A stretch of 64,000 nucleotides of DNA from Pseudomonas helleri (GTDB lineage Bacteria; Pseudomonadota; Gammaproteobacteria; Pseudomonadales; Pseudomonadaceae): NCBI RefSeq assembly GCF_001043025.1, contig NZ_JYLD01000001.1, forward strand, positions 248,001 through 312,000. The letters run 5' to 3'. Both the position numbers and the translations under genes were made by a program. Positions 29,751-40,833 of the stretch are shown in pieces; positions within the stretch are counted from its first letter, which is position 1, and every line of letters starts with the position of its first letter. The notes under the pieces are model-generated. The model was not told where the DNA came from. It was given only the letters and a program-made list of their open reading frames with translations, and did not search any database.

Positions 29751-30197
29751 CTACTGCGTATCGCCACTCAACAAATTGATCGCCCGCTGAGCCCCCATAA
29801 ACAGATAGCCGCTAATGGCAATCAAAACAGCCTCGGCCACATAGACGCACACCATGCCCAACGGCCGATCAGGGAAGGTAAACAGCAGCACCGAGAGCAT
29901 CACCAGCAGCATGATCAATAACGCCCGGCTTTCGGGGTACCAGCGATGAGGTTGCTGCGCTCTGTCCAGAGCGTTTTGGACTTTGTCGAACAGCTCCAGG
30001 ACAAAAAAAGGCCAGAGCAGGCCGCGTATCACCGGTGTAATCGCAGCGCCGGAGTGGGCTTTGTAAAAGGCCCAGTTGCGGTAAGACCAATAGAACAAGT
30101 AACAACCGCATGTCAGTACATACAGCAGCAGGAAGTGCGGAATTGCCACGGTGTACAACGCACCGGGCCTGTCATCAGTCGCAATTGTGGGCTTCAT
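29751..30197 (-). CDS. Small inner-membrane protein, DUF4234-like
   Basis: 148 residues from ATG 30197 (MKPTIATDDRPGALYTVAIP). An upstream ATG at 30269 is possible and would add 24 residues. There are about four hydrophobic segments. Segment one is followed by GCYLFYWSYRNWAFYK, a pattern I associate with DUF4234-type proteins of pseudomonads. No enzyme motif is visible and the function is unknown. It converges on putA and is divergent from nhaP2. Confidence 0.65.
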   Translation of the reverse strand: MKPTIATDDRPGALYTVAIPHFLLLYVLTCGCYLFYWSYRNWAFYKAHSGAAITPVIRGLLWPFFVLELFDKVQNALDRAQQPHRWYPESRALLIMLLVMLSVLLFTFPDRPLGMVCVYVAEAVLIAISGYLFMGAQRAINLLSGDTQ

Positions 30198-30478
30198 GAC
30201 GTGTCCATGGCTAAACAGAGCCGTGAGTAGACACAATTTGCCTAACATTAAAATGCAGGCCGGCTCCATTTCTCTTGTAAGAAAAAGCCATTTCCTCCGT
30301 CACTCAACAGAGACAAGGCGGCAATGGACTACAGAACACTTCGCAGCACGTGTTTCATCCACGGCCAAGCAACCCTGAAAAGCTTTTTGACAGCGCGCCA
30401 ATAACGCAGGTTAGAATCGCTGGCACGTAGCCTGCATGGGTACGCCCTGTCTTTTCTGTTTTTTATGGAGTACTGCCT

Positions 30479-32221
30479 TTGAATGCGACGACCATCAACA
30501 GCCTGTTCTTGATCGGCGCGTTGCTGGTAGGCGCAAGTATTCTGGTCAGTTCTTTGTCTTCACGCCTGGGCATCCCGATTCTGGTGATTATCCTGGCCGT
30601 GGGCATGGCCGCCGGTGTCGATGGCGGCGGTATTATTTTTGACAACTACCCTACCGCCTATCTGGTGGGCAACCTCGCCCTGGCGGTGATTTTGCTCGAC
30701 GGCGGCTTGCGCACGCGGGTCTCCAGTTTCCGCGTGGCGTTATGGCCTGCCCTCTCGCTGGCCACCGTGGGGGTGATGATCACCACCGGGCTGACCGGTC
30801 TGGTGGCGGCCTGGCTGTTTAACCTCAATTTGATTCAGGGCCTGTTGATCGGCGCGATTGTCGGCTCCACCGATGCCGCGGCGGTGTTCTCGCTGCTGGG
30901 CGGCAAAGGCTTGAACGAGCGGGTCTCGGCCAGCCTTGAGATCGAATCCGGGAGCAACGACCCGATGGCGGTGTTCCTCACCGTCACCTTGATCGACATG
31001 CTTGCCAGCGGCGAAACCACGCTGCATGCCAGCCTGCTCCTGGATTTGCTGCGCGAGTTCGGCATCGGCGCCATTGTCGGCCTGGCCGGTGGCTGGTTGA
31101 TGCTGCAAATGGTTAACCGTATCCACTTGGCCAACGGCCTGTACCCGATTCTGGTGATCGCTGGTGGGCTGGTGGTGTTTGCCTTGACCAACGCCCTGCA
31201 CGGCAGCGGCTTTTTGGCGGTGTACCTGTGCGGTCTGGTGCTGGGCAACAGCCCGATCCGCAGCCGCCACGGCATTTTGCACATGCTTGACGGCATGGCC
31301 TGGCTGGCGCAGATCGGCATGTTCCTGGTGCTGGGCTTGCTGGTGACACCACACGACCTGCTGCCTATCGCGGTACCCGCGCTGCTTCTGGCCCTGTGGA
31401 TGATTCTGTTCGCCCGCCCGCTGTCGGTATTCGTCGGCCTGCTGCCGTTCAAGGCCTTCCACGGGCGCGAAAAAGCCTTTATTTCGTGGGTCGGCCTGCG
31501 CGGCGCGGTGCCGATCATTCTGGCGGTGTTCCCGCTTATGGCAGGATTGCCGAACGCACAGCTGTATTTCAACCTCGCCTTCTTTATCGTGCTGGTGTCC
31601 CTTTTGGTACAGGGCACGAGCCTGCCGTGGGTCGCCAAGCTGCTCAAGGTCACCGTACCGCCAGACCTCGCGCCTATCTCTCGCTCGGCCCTGGAAGTAC
31701 ACGTGACCAGCGAGTGGGAGCTGTTCGTTTATCGGCTGGACGCACAAAACTGGTGCATCGGCGCGGCCCTGCGCGAACTGAAAATGCCCGAAGGCACGCG
31801 TATCGCCGCCTTGTTCCGCGACCAGACGCTGCTCCACCCGTCGGGTAGCACCACGCTGGAAATCGGCGATTTGCTCTGTGTGATCGGCCATGAACACAAC
31901 TTGCCCGCCCTGGGCAAACTGTTCAGCCAGCCGCCAACTCGCGGGCTGGACCTGCGTTTTTTCGGCGACTTTGTACTCGAAGGCGATGCCCAACTGGGCG
32001 CCGTCTCGGCACTTTACGGCCTGAAGCTCGATGGCATCAGCCCGGACACTCCGCTCAGCAGCTTTATTGCGCAAAAAGTCGGCGGCGCGCCGGTTGTCGG
32101 CGACCAGGTCGAGTGGAACAACACCATCTGGACCGTCGCGGTCATGGACGGGAACAAGATAGGCAAAGTGGGCGTCAGATTCCCCGAAGGAAGTGCCCCG
32201 GGACCGGGGTTGTTCCTCTAA
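30479..32221 (+). CDS. nhaP2: K+(Na+)/H+ antiporter of the CPA1 family
   Basis: 580 residues. The start is TTG 30479 with GGAG 10 bases before it; no better ATG exists in frame and [20 protein letters not shown] matches the family start. Twelve or so membrane helices include [20 protein letters not shown] and [13 protein letters not shown], the ion-binding region. A cytosolic tail holds a TrkA-C-like regulatory domain (about 395-480) and a CorC-like C-terminus. It extrudes K+ or Na+ in exchange for protons. Transcribed with mscK 35 bases downstream, as in P. aeruginosa. Confidence 0.93.
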   Translation: MNATTINSLFLIGALLVGASILVSSLSSRLGIPILVIILAVGMAAGVDGGGIIFDNYPTAYLVGNLALAVILLDGGLRTRVSSFRVALWPALSLATVGVMITTGLTGLVAAWLFNLNLIQGLLIGAIVGSTDAAAVFSLLGGKGLNERVSASLEIESGSNDPMAVFLTVTLIDMLASGETTLHASLLLDLLREFGIGAIVGLAGGWLMLQMVNRIHLANGLYPILVIAGGLVVFALTNALHGSGFLAVYLCGLVLGNSPIRSRHGILHMLDGMAWLAQIGMFLVLGLLVTPHDLLPIAVPALLLALWMILFARPLSVFVGLLPFKAFHGREKAFISWVGLRGAVPIILAVFPLMAGLPNAQLYFNLAFFIVLVSLLVQGTSLPWVAKLLKVTVPPDLAPISRSALEVHVTSEWELFVYRLDAQNWCIGAALRELKMPEGTRIAALFRDQTLLHPSGSTTLEIGDLLCVIGHEHNLPALGKLFSQPPTRGLDLRFFGDFVLEGDAQLGAVSALYGLKLDGISPDTPLSSFIAQKVGGAPVVGDQVEWNNTIWTVAVMDGNKIGKVGVRFPEGSAPGPGLFL

Positions 32222-32256
32222 ACTCCAAATTTCCTACGCTTGCTTGACCGGATTCT

Positions 32257-35200
32257 ATGCCAACTCTGCGCACGTTCTTCGCAACAGTCCTGCTCGGCCT
32301 GAGCCTTTCCGTTGGCCCGGTTTACGCGGGTGACCCGCCTTCGGCCGAGGCCGTGCAGCTCAGCCTGGACAAAATAGCCGACCGCAAGCTACCCGACGCC
32401 GACCAGAAAGCCTTGCAGACGGTGCTCGAGCAGACCTTGAGCTTTCTGGCCAACAAAAGCGACTACGAGCAGCGCCTGATCGAGGTTAAAGACCAGCTCC
32501 ACAGTGCCCCGCGCCAAACCATCGATAACCAGCGCGAACTGGCGCGCCTCAAGGCCAGCAAAGTGGTGCCCATCGAGCAGCGCTACGCCACGCTGTCGGT
32601 GCAGCAACTGGAACAAATGCTCGCCGACCGCACCACCGAGCAAGGTGAGCTGCAAAAAGCCCTGGCCAGCGCCAACACCCAGAGCATCGCCGCCCAGACC
32701 CGCCCCGAGCGCGCTCAGGCCGAAATCAGCAACAGCCAGACCCGCATTCAGCAGATCGGCAACATCCTCAAAGTCGGCCGCGACAACGGCAAAGTGCTCA
32801 CCACCGATCAACGCAACCAGCTCAGTGCCGAATCGGCAGCGCTCACCGCGTTGATCGCGCTGCGCCGTCAGGAGCTGGCCGGCAACAGCCAACTGCAAGA
32901 CCTGAGCGGCAGCCAGCACGACCTGCTGCTGGAAAAAACCACGCGCCAGGATCAGGAAATCCAGGACCTGCAGACCCTGATCAACAAGAAGCGTCTGGCC
33001 CAGTCGCAACAGACCGTGACCGAACAATCGATTGAGGCGCAAAAATCTGGTAGCAGCAGCTTGCTGGCCACCGAAAGCGCGACCAACCTGCGGCTCTCCG
33101 ATTACCTGTTACGCAGCACCGACCGGCTCAACGTGGTCACCCAGCAGAACCTTGAAACCAAGCAGCAGCTGGACAACGTCACCCAAAGTGACCAAGCGCT
33201 GGATGAGCAAATCAACGTTCTGCGGGGCAGCTTGCTGCTGTCCAAAATCCTCTACCAGCAGAAACAAGCGCTGCCGCGCCTGCAAAAGATGGACAAGAAC
33301 CTGGCCGATGAAATCGCCGATATCCGCTTGTACCAATTTGAGATCAACCAACAGCGCGAGCTGATCAGCAACCCGATTGCCTATGTTGATAACTTGCTGT
33401 CGACCCAGCCCGCCGACCAGGTGACGCCGCAACTGCGCAAAACTCTGCTCGAACTGGTCAACACCCGCAGCGACCTGTTGGACCGTTTGAACCGCGAACT
33501 CAGCTCGCTGCTCAGCGAGTCGATCAACCTGCAACTGAACCAGAAGCAACTGCTCAGCACCGCGCAGGGCCTGCGGGCGACGCTGGATGAGCAGATGTTC
33601 TGGATCCCCAGCAACAAGCCGCTAGATCTGGACTGGCTGGAATCGGCCCCGCGCCACCTCAAGCAACAACTCGTCACCCTGCCGTGGGGTTCCAGCGTCA
33701 CCGAACTGGCAGAAGGCCTGATTCAGCGGCCGCTGCTGTTTTTGCCGTTTGTGCTGGTGATGATCGCCCTGCTGTGGAAGCGCCGCTACCTGTACAACAA
33801 GCTCAACGATATCCATAAGGACATTGGCCACTTCAAGCGCGACAGCCAGTGGCACACGCCGCTGGCGATCCTCATCAACATCTTGCTGGCGATGCCGGTT
33901 TCACTGGCCCTGGCCCTGTGCGGGTACGCCTTGCAAACCGATGCCCGCGGCATGAACGCCAACACTGGCGCAGCCTTGATGCAAATGGCCGAAGCCTGGC
34001 TGGTGTTCTACACCGCCTACCGGATTCTGGCGCCGGGCGGCGTGGCCGAACTGCATTTTCGCTGGGAGAAACCGCTGGTTGCCTTCCTGCAAAACTGGAT
34101 CCGCAGGCTCGGCCTGGTGGTGCTGGCACTGGTGGCCGTGGTCGCCTTTGCCGAACAGCAACCGGCGGCGCTGGCAGACGACGTGCTGGGCATCCTCGTG
34201 GTGTTGACGTGCTACGCCACCATGGCGTGGCTGCTGTGCCGCCTGATTCTCAACGACCAGACCGAGAAAAAAGCCTACCGCGTGCGCAAGCTGCTCGGTT
34301 TCGCGTTCGCCCTGCTGCCCCTCGCACTGTTTGTGGCAGTGTGTTTTGGCTACTACTACACCGCGCTCAAACTCAGCGACCGACTTATTAACACCCTGTA
34401 CCTGCTGATGCTCTGGCTGGTGGTTGAAGCCACCTTTGTGCGCGGCCTCTCGGTCGCGGCACGGCGGCTGGCCTACCAGCGGGCTTTGGCCAAGCGCCAG
34501 GCGGCCAAAGAAGCCGGGGAAGGCAACGACGCCATCGTTGAAGAGCCGACACTGGACATCGAACAGGTCAACCAGCAATCGCTGCGCCTGATTCGTCTGG
34601 CCTTGCTCGCGGCCTTTATCGGGGTGCTGTATTGGGTCTGGGCCGACTTGATTTCGGTCTTTTCCTACCTCGACAACATCACGCTGTACGAATACACCAG
34701 CGGTACCGGCGCCAACATGAGCATGGTGCCCATCAGCATTGGTGACGTGTTGGGCGCGCTGATCATCGTCGGCATCAGCATTGCCCTCGCGCGCAACTTG
34801 CCCGGCTTGCTGGAAGTGCTGGTGCTGTCACGGCTAGACCTGGCGCAAGGCAGCGCCTACGCCACCACCACGCTGCTGACCTACGTGATCATCGGCGTCG
34901 GCTTTGTCGCCACGCTCTCAACCCTGGGCGTGAGCTGGGACAAGCTGCAATGGCTGGTGGCGGCACTCTCGGTGGGCCTGGGCTTCGGGATGCAGGAGAT
35001 CTTCGCCAACTTTATCTCCGGCATCATGATCCTCTTCGAGCGCCCGGTGCGCATTGGCGACACCATCACCATCGGCAACCTGTCGGGTACCGTGAGCAAG
35101 ATCCGCATCCGCGCGACCACCATCACCGACTTCGACCGCAAAGACATCATTGTCCCGAACAAAACCTTTATCACCGGGCAATTGATCAACTGGTCGCTGA

Positions 35201-35583
35201 CCGACACCATCACCCGCGTGACCCTCAAGCTGGGCGTTGATTACGGCTCTGACCTGGACCTGGTCAAGAGCCTGCTGCTCAAGGCCGCGCAAGAAAACCC
35301 CCGCGTGCTCAAAGAGCCCGAGCCGCATGTGTATTTCTTGAGCTTCGGGCAAAGCACGCTGGACCACGAACTGCGCATGCACGTGCGTGACCTGGGCGAC
35401 CGCAACCCGGTGATCGACGAAGTGAACCGCTTTATCAACCGCGAGTTCAAGGCACACAACATCAACATCTCGTTCCAGCAGATGGAGGTGTACCTCAAGA
35501 ACACCAGCAACCAGGAATACAAACTGGTGCCCATGGACCTGCCAACGCCGGAACAAAAGCCCCTGCCGGGTAAGCCCGACTAA
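32257..35583 (+). CDS. mscK: Large mechanosensitive channel, MscK/KefA type
   Basis: 1108 residues. A signal peptide (residues 1 to about 25, ending VYAG) is followed by a long periplasmic coiled-coil domain rich in Gln and Leu (about 30-480). Multiple membrane helices (about 490-900) follow, then the conserved MscS pore and beta domain, LGFGMQEIFANFISGIMILF and RPVRIGDTITIGNLSGTVSK. It releases solutes on hypo-osmotic shock. Its pairing with nhaP2 links K+ homeostasis and turgor control. Confidence 0.93.
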   Translation: MPTLRTFFATVLLGLSLSVGPVYAGDPPSAEAVQLSLDKIADRKLPDADQKALQTVLEQTLSFLANKSDYEQRLIEVKDQLHSAPRQTIDNQRELARLKASKVVPIEQRYATLSVQQLEQMLADRTTEQGELQKALASANTQSIAAQTRPERAQAEISNSQTRIQQIGNILKVGRDNGKVLTTDQRNQLSAESAALTALIALRRQELAGNSQLQDLSGSQHDLLLEKTTRQDQEIQDLQTLINKKRLAQSQQTVTEQSIEAQKSGSSSLLATESATNLRLSDYLLRSTDRLNVVTQQNLETKQQLDNVTQSDQALDEQINVLRGSLLLSKILYQQKQALPRLQKMDKNLADEIADIRLYQFEINQQRELISNPIAYVDNLLSTQPADQVTPQLRKTLLELVNTRSDLLDRLNRELSSLLSESINLQLNQKQLLSTAQGLRATLDEQMFWIPSNKPLDLDWLESAPRHLKQQLVTLPWGSSVTELAEGLIQRPLLFLPFVLVMIALLWKRRYLYNKLNDIHKDIGHFKRDSQWHTPLAILINILLAMPVSLALALCGYALQTDARGMNANTGAALMQMAEAWLVFYTAYRILAPGGVAELHFRWEKPLVAFLQNWIRRLGLVVLALVAVVAFAEQQPAALADDVLGILVVLTCYATMAWLLCRLILNDQTEKKAYRVRKLLGFAFALLPLALFVAVCFGYYYTALKLSDRLINTLYLLMLWLVVEATFVRGLSVAARRLAYQRALAKRQAAKEAGEGNDAIVEEPTLDIEQVNQQSLRLIRLALLAAFIGVLYWVWADLISVFSYLDNITLYEYTSGTGANMSMVPISIGDVLGALIIVGISIALARNLPGLLEVLVLSRLDLAQGSAYATTTLLTYVIIGVGFVATLSTLGVSWDKLQWLVAALSVGLGFGMQEIFANFISGIMILFERPVRIGDTITIGNLSGTVSKIRIRATTITDFDRKDIIVPNKTFITGQLINWSLTDTITRVTLKLGVDYGSDLDLVKSLLLKAAQENPRVLKEPEPHVYFLSFGQSTLDHELRMHVRDLGDRNPVIDEVNRFINREFKAHNINISFQQMEVYLKNTSNQEYKLVPMDLPTPEQKPLPGKPD

Positions 35584-35600
35584 CAGGACGCCTAAACGTC

Positions 35601-37168
<1,568 letters not shown>

Positions 37169-37182
37169 AACGCCCACAACCG

Positions 37183-37235
37183 TGTAGGAGCGAGCTTGTC
37201 TCGCGATCTTTTGATCTTAAAAAAGTCGCGAGACA
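37183..37235. repeat. REP palindrome 7, truncated
   Basis: The left arm is complete (TGTAGGAGCGAGCTTGTCTC) and the right arm starts correctly (GTCGCGAGACA), but it ends at 37235. The expected AGCTCGCTCCTACA is absent and unrelated AT-rich sequence follows. This is probably the left edge of an insertion or deletion. Confidence 0.85.
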
Positions 37236-37273
37236 TGCACGATTTGATCGAATAACCCTGCACAAGGGCAGAA

Positions 37274-37675
37274 TCAATCCCCAGCAGCGAGTTCCAAATT
37301 AAAAAACGCAGGCCCGTCCTTACAAAAGTTAATACCAGCAGCAATAACAATACCGGCAAGTGACATCAAACCGGCCTCTTGCGAACCATAAATAATTAAC
37401 ACAAGAAGGTTATTAGCAAACCATAACAAACAGAACACCAGCATACTCTTGCCGTAATTTGCCTGCCTATCCATGTACTTAGTCATATACGTTTGATCAC
37501 CCACGCTCGCCTCAAGCCGCACATCACAAGCGGCACAATTAACGCACTGACCTTTCGCCAGATCATAAACACGCTGATGATTAAATTTCTGCTCAGCCGC
37601 ACACCCAACACACTTAAACGTGAACTCCGCACACTCCTGTAACAGCGGGTCACTTCCTCCTTCGACAGCGGCCAT
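37274..37675 (-). CDS. Zinc-ribbon two-helix membrane protein, paralogue 1
   Basis: 133 residues, unrecognised by name. The N-terminal half has two Cys pairs, FKCVGCAAEQKF and CVNCAACDVRLE, as in a zinc ribbon. The second half has two closely spaced hydrophobic segments (about 74-93 and 100-116). The layout matches the proteins at 37938-38366 and 38370-38753. No signal peptide; the ribbon is probably cytoplasmic. It is separated from its paralogues by 262 AT-rich bases that carry an inverted repeat, so it may have its own promoter. Confidence 0.65.
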   Translation of the reverse strand: MAAVEGGSDPLLQECAEFTFKCVGCAAEQKFNHQRVYDLAKGQCVNCAACDVRLEASVGDQTYMTKYMDRQANYGKSMLVFCLLWFANNLLVLIIYGSQEAGLMSLAGIVIAAGINFCKDGPAFFNLELAAGD

Positions 37676-37780
37676 TATTTGCCAACCTTTTATTAGTTAT
37701 TTATGTTAAAAACGCCACAACCTGCGATAGCGACGTTTCATTTCATGCCGACTAAGCTTTTTTAGTGACACATACACTTA

Positions 37781-37819
37781 ATATTTATTTCTCTCATGTA
37801 CTTTTGTAGAAATAAATAT
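37781..37819. promoter_or_regulatory. Perfect 12-bp inverted repeat between paralogues
   Basis: ATATTTATTTCT (37781-37792) and AGAAATAAATAT (37808-37819) are exact reverse complements with a 15-base spacer, in the AT-rich gap after the 37938-38366 gene and before the 37274-37675 gene. It could be a weak terminator for the first or an operator for the second. Confidence 0.5.
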
Positions 37820-37937
37820 CAGACATCCGTATTACGCAGGCAAGAAAACTGACCCCATTGGTTCACGCAAAGCCCACAACCAAAAAATGAGGATGGGGAG
37901 GAAATGCATACTTATTTTATTAATAATTTATAATCGT

Positions 37938-38366
37938 TCACGAGCGCTCTGTCTTGCACGTTGATTCGACGGGATCAAGCTGTATAGCGACATCAATAGT
38001 GACGGGCGTACTTTTATTTAACGTGTATGAAATCAATAGCCCGACACTGGTCATCAAAACAGAAATTTGTGTATTAACAAACAGGGCAACCATCAGAGAA
38101 ACTGAAAACCACACTGTCGCAAAAGGAACAATAAATCCTCCGCTACCGCTGAGGCTTTTATGAACGTTTCTCAAATCTGCTTGATCATAGGCCCCCGCTT
38201 TAACAGACACCTGACAAAAAGGGCACTTTATAGAGTTATCATTCGCCAATAAAAAAGATTCTTCTAGGCTTATGCTGATCTGCCGTTTACACGCACAACA
38301 TTTGAAGTCCGCATAGCTAAACTTCAGCAGCTCTGTTTCTGGCTCTTGATCTACTTGCCGGGTCAT
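37938..38366 (-). CDS. Zinc-ribbon two-helix membrane protein, paralogue 2
   Basis: 142 residues, no family name recalled. The zinc-ribbon Cys pairs are FKCCACKRQISI and KCPFCQVSVKAG, followed by DQADLRNVHKSL, then two hydrophobic segments (about 78-95 and 100-116) and a polar tail. It starts three bases after the stop of the 38370-38753 gene, so the two are co-transcribed and probably coupled. The sequence is AT-richer than the flanking core genes, with rarer codons, suggesting transfer. Confidence 0.65.
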   Translation of the reverse strand: MTRQVDQEPETELLKFSYADFKCCACKRQISISLEESFLLANDNSIKCPFCQVSVKAGAYDQADLRNVHKSLSGSGGFIVPFATVWFSVSLMVALFVNTQISVLMTSVGLLISYTLNKSTPVTIDVAIQLDPVESTCKTERS

Positions 38367-38369
38367 TAT

Positions 38370-38753
38370 TCAGCCCTGCCCAACTGGATTTTCTGGCTCT
38401 AAATCAAGCCGCACAAATGAAACATCCTTCAACGCTGGCACGGCAGATACCAACACTAAAAAGGTGAGAAAAGAGCTCAAAAAGGCCAAGCCGCTGCCCC
38501 ATTGCAACAGGACCCATATATTGAGCAACGGCAAGCCAATGGTTAAACAACCAAACATTAAAATCCGCCGTCTATTTTTGCTTTTTACCGCAACCAACTT
38601 GGCCAGGTCATGCTCTTTGAAAACCAAGCCATGCGAGCATCGTGGGCATGCCACCTTACCGGACTCCATAAAAGCATCTACCTGCTCAGTCGTTAGCTCA
38701 AAATCGTTCTTACAGTGCACACAGCGAAAATGGGCTTCCTGAGACATTGCCAT
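38370..38753 (-). CDS. Zinc-ribbon two-helix membrane protein, paralogue 3
   Basis: 127 residues from ATG 38753, chosen for the AAGGAG seven bases upstream; TTG 38759 overlaps that site. The Cys pairs are FRCVHCKNDFEL and KVACPRCSHGLV, then EHDLAKLVAVKSKNRR and two hydrophobic segments (about 64-83 and 86-104). It is the first gene of the pair with 37938-38366. The shared plan is aromatic-[+]-CxxC, about 25 residues, CxxC, DL-x-x-V, basic linker, helical hairpin. Function unknown. Confidence 0.68.
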   Translation of the reverse strand: MAMSQEAHFRCVHCKNDFELTTEQVDAFMESGKVACPRCSHGLVFKEHDLAKLVAVKSKNRRRILMFGCLTIGLPLLNIWVLLQWGSGLAFLSSFLTFLVLVSAVPALKDVSFVRLDLEPENPVGQG

Positions 38754-39174
38754 TAACAACTCCTTTATTTAGACACGCCAAATTAATCACCAGACTGAAT
38801 ACTCAAGTCCGAGCATCTTCTTTCGAACAGTGAAAGAGGCTTAAATCACAGGCGTAGGAGAATAGAGGGATAGTGTGTGAAGTAATGTCGGCCCTAAGAT
38901 AAACATACGTAAGATTTTTCGTTTATTTATCGAGTTCTTAATAGCGCCACTCATAGGTATGAGCCCAGCCTTGCACATTCTTTTAGCACTGCGAGAGACG
39001 TATTCGTCTGAAGTCAGGGAAGCGGACTACCTTCCAGCCGATTGACCCTCTGTGCGCCAGCCCCTATCCTCGCCGACGTCACGACACATTCGTGATCCGG
39101 TTTGACGGTCGGGCTCTTCATAGTGGAACGCATAGTCTAGAAATTCGTTCGCGCACTTTTAGTGGAGTTAACCC
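38754..39174 (+). other. Gene-free region upstream of the DUF3077-like gene
   Basis: 421 bases. The left half is AT-rich and should hold the promoter of the minus-strand zinc-ribbon pair. The right half (about 38990-39170) becomes GC-rich again and contains short hairpins, e.g. AGACG-TATT-CGTCT near 38996-39009 and TCACGA-(5)-TCGTGA at 39079-39095, before the TGGAG site for ATG 39175. No open reading frame with support was seen. Confidence 0.45.
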
Positions 39175-39444
39175 ATGCCCCTGATCACTCATCAAACCCC
39201 TTTCGGCCACAGCCTGACCGGCGATTGCCTGTTCAGCGTTAACGCCGGTATCCCCATCAAACTCGCGCTGGAACTGGCAGCCCAGTTACTCAGCAGCGCC
39301 ACGGTTCTGTGCGCCGAAAGTCAGGTCGCCAGCCCTCAAACCAGCCACAGCCTGACGTTTGCCAGCTTGCAACTGGTGGAAATGAGCAAAGGCCTGGTGG
39401 ATGCCACGCTGGACAGCGTATTGCAGGCCGACACCCTCAAATAA
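39175..39444 (+). CDS. DUF3077-like small protein
   Basis: 89 residues. LFSVNAGIPIKLALELAAQL followed by LTFASLQLVEMSKGLVDATL fits the two-helix DUF3077 pattern common in Pseudomonas, where many copies occur per genome; function unknown. TGGAG lies nine bases before the ATG. It overlaps the 3' end of higA (opposite strand) by 8 bases. The 60-residue protein at 59196 has a similar second half. Confidence 0.7.
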   Translation: MPLITHQTPFGHSLTGDCLFSVNAGIPIKLALELAAQLLSSATVLCAESQVASPQTSHSLTFASLQLVEMSKGLVDATLDSVLQADTLK

Positions 39445-39838
39445 ACATTTCTACCGGCACTTTAAAGTGATCTGCCAGCCAGCGAATTTGCCGCACGTTG
39501 AGCTGACGCTTGCCGCTGAGGATTTCGGATACCACCGACTGCGTGCCCACGCCCGGCAGATCACTCTGGTTCAGCCCATGCTCTTGCATCACTGAGCGCA
39601 GCACATCTACACCACTGACCTTGGGCATCGGCCGATGCTCAAGGTCATAGGCTTCGACCCAATCACCGATGATGTCTACCAGGCTCATGAGCGGGTGGCT
39701 TTCATCGTCGCCAATGCGGTCGGTCAGTTCATCAAGGGCTTCGACCAACTGGTCGTAATCCGCTTCATTTTTAGGTTTTCGCAACAGTGGCGAAACGAAC
39801 TGCCAATGCTGGGCAGCCTGTTCGATCAGTGCATTCAT
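39437..39838 (-). CDS. higA: HigA-type antitoxin
   Basis: 133 residues from ATG 39838, with AAGGAG upstream; a longer open frame runs into higB. The C-terminal helix-turn-helix reads QEHGLNQSDLPGVGTQSVVSE followed by LSGKRQLNVRQIRWLADHF, as in HigA regulators. It neutralises HigB and represses the operon. It starts 5 bases after the higB stop, the toxin-first order typical of higBA. Confidence 0.9.
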   Translation of the reverse strand: MNALIEQAAQHWQFVSPLLRKPKNEADYDQLVEALDELTDRIGDDESHPLMSLVDIIGDWVEAYDLEHRPMPKVSGVDVLRSVMQEHGLNQSDLPGVGTQSVVSEILSGKRQLNVRQIRWLADHFKVPVEMFI

Positions 39839-39842
39839 TGGG

Positions 39843-40130
39843 TTACTCCTTCCATTTACCTTTGTCATATTCACGATGATCCAGCACATGACGAATGTAG
39901 AGGCGCTGCACCCGATACCGCACTACCGCAATCAGACGCAATTTATTGCCGCCAATATTAAATACATGCAAAGAACCGACTTTGTCAGTCGCAGGGAAAA
40001 ACGACCTCAACGCAGCGAAATCTTCAGGGTTGAGGACCTTGATCTTGCGATACCACTCATCCAGAGCACTGGCGGAATGTGGCCATTGTTCCTTGGCCTC
40101 CCAAATACGTTTCGCAGTAATCACTCGCAT
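39843..40130 (-). CDS. higB: HigB-type mRNA interferase toxin
   Basis: 95 residues. MRVITAKRIWEAKEQWPHSA, LHVFNIGGNKLRLIAVV and YIRHVLDHREYDKGKW are the conserved blocks of the HigB toxin family (PF09907 type), with His and Tyr/Lys residues at the C-terminus. It cleaves mRNA at the ribosome in characterised relatives. The gene is intact and directly followed by its antitoxin. Confidence 0.92.
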   Translation of the reverse strand: MRVITAKRIWEAKEQWPHSASALDEWYRKIKVLNPEDFAALRSFFPATDKVGSLHVFNIGGNKLRLIAVVRYRVQRLYIRHVLDHREYDKGKWKE

Positions 40131-40178
40131 GCAATGTCCCTATCGCATCTTGCTATGAAGGGTAAGCCCGCTTTCGCC

Positions 40179-40197
40179 ATATCGCAAAGCGCGATAT
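40179..40197. promoter_or_regulatory. Putative higBA operator
   Basis: Inverted repeat ATATCGC-(5)-GCGATAT, 49 bases upstream of the higB start. Its position and symmetry suit autorepression by HigA. Inference from sequence only. Confidence 0.5.
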
Positions 40198-40392
40198 TCG
40201 GCATCTGACCGACGGTGTCTCATCAGGCGGGTTTCAACAGCCTAGATTCAAGGGCTCAAGGCGGCGCAGGCACATTGTGAGCAGATACGTCACAGCCAGT
40301 GGCGGGCGGGGGCAACATCTGCTGAACTGCACCTCTACGCGACGTGCTCATTTTTGCAGGAGCGCGCCACAGCAATTTCCGGAGTATTTGAA

Positions 40393-40833
40393 ATGACTGA
40401 CCCGCTGCTTATCCCCTGCCCTTACTGCAACGGCCTTAACCGCATCCCCGCCGCGCGCGTGGGCGAGCACCCCAAGTGTGGGCGCTGTAAGAATGAGGTG
40501 CTGATCGCCAAGCCTTTCGATCTGAAACAAACCGATTACGCCAGCCAGATCAAAGGCGACCTGCCACTGCTGGTGGATGTATGGGCGGACTGGTGTGGGC
40601 CGTGCAAGGCCTTTGCGCCGGTGTTTGAACAGGCGGCCAGCCAATTGGTGGGTGTGTGCCGGTTGGCCAAGCTCGACAGCGATGCCAACCAGCAACTGTC
40701 AGCGCAACTGGGCATTCGCTCGATTCCGAGCCTGATCCTGTACAAAAACGGCCAGGAAGTCGCCCGTCAAAGCGGCGCCTTCCCGTTGCAACAGCTCAAG
40801 GCCTGGCTGCAAAGCCACGGCGTGCGGGCTTAA
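40393..40833 (+). CDS. trxC: Thioredoxin 2
   Basis: 146 residues from ATG 40393. An N-terminal zinc finger with CPYC and CGRC pairs distinguishes TrxC from TrxA. The redox site is DVWADWCGPCKAF and the cis-Pro loop is RSIPSLILY. It reduces disulphides in the cytoplasm, usually under oxidative stress. It converges on the ParA-type gene with overlapping stop codons (TTAA). Confidence 0.95.
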   Translation: MTDPLLIPCPYCNGLNRIPAARVGEHPKCGRCKNEVLIAKPFDLKQTDYASQIKGDLPLLVDVWADWCGPCKAFAPVFEQAASQLVGVCRLAKLDSDANQQLSAQLGIRSIPSLILYKNGQEVARQSGAFPLQQLKAWLQSHGVRA

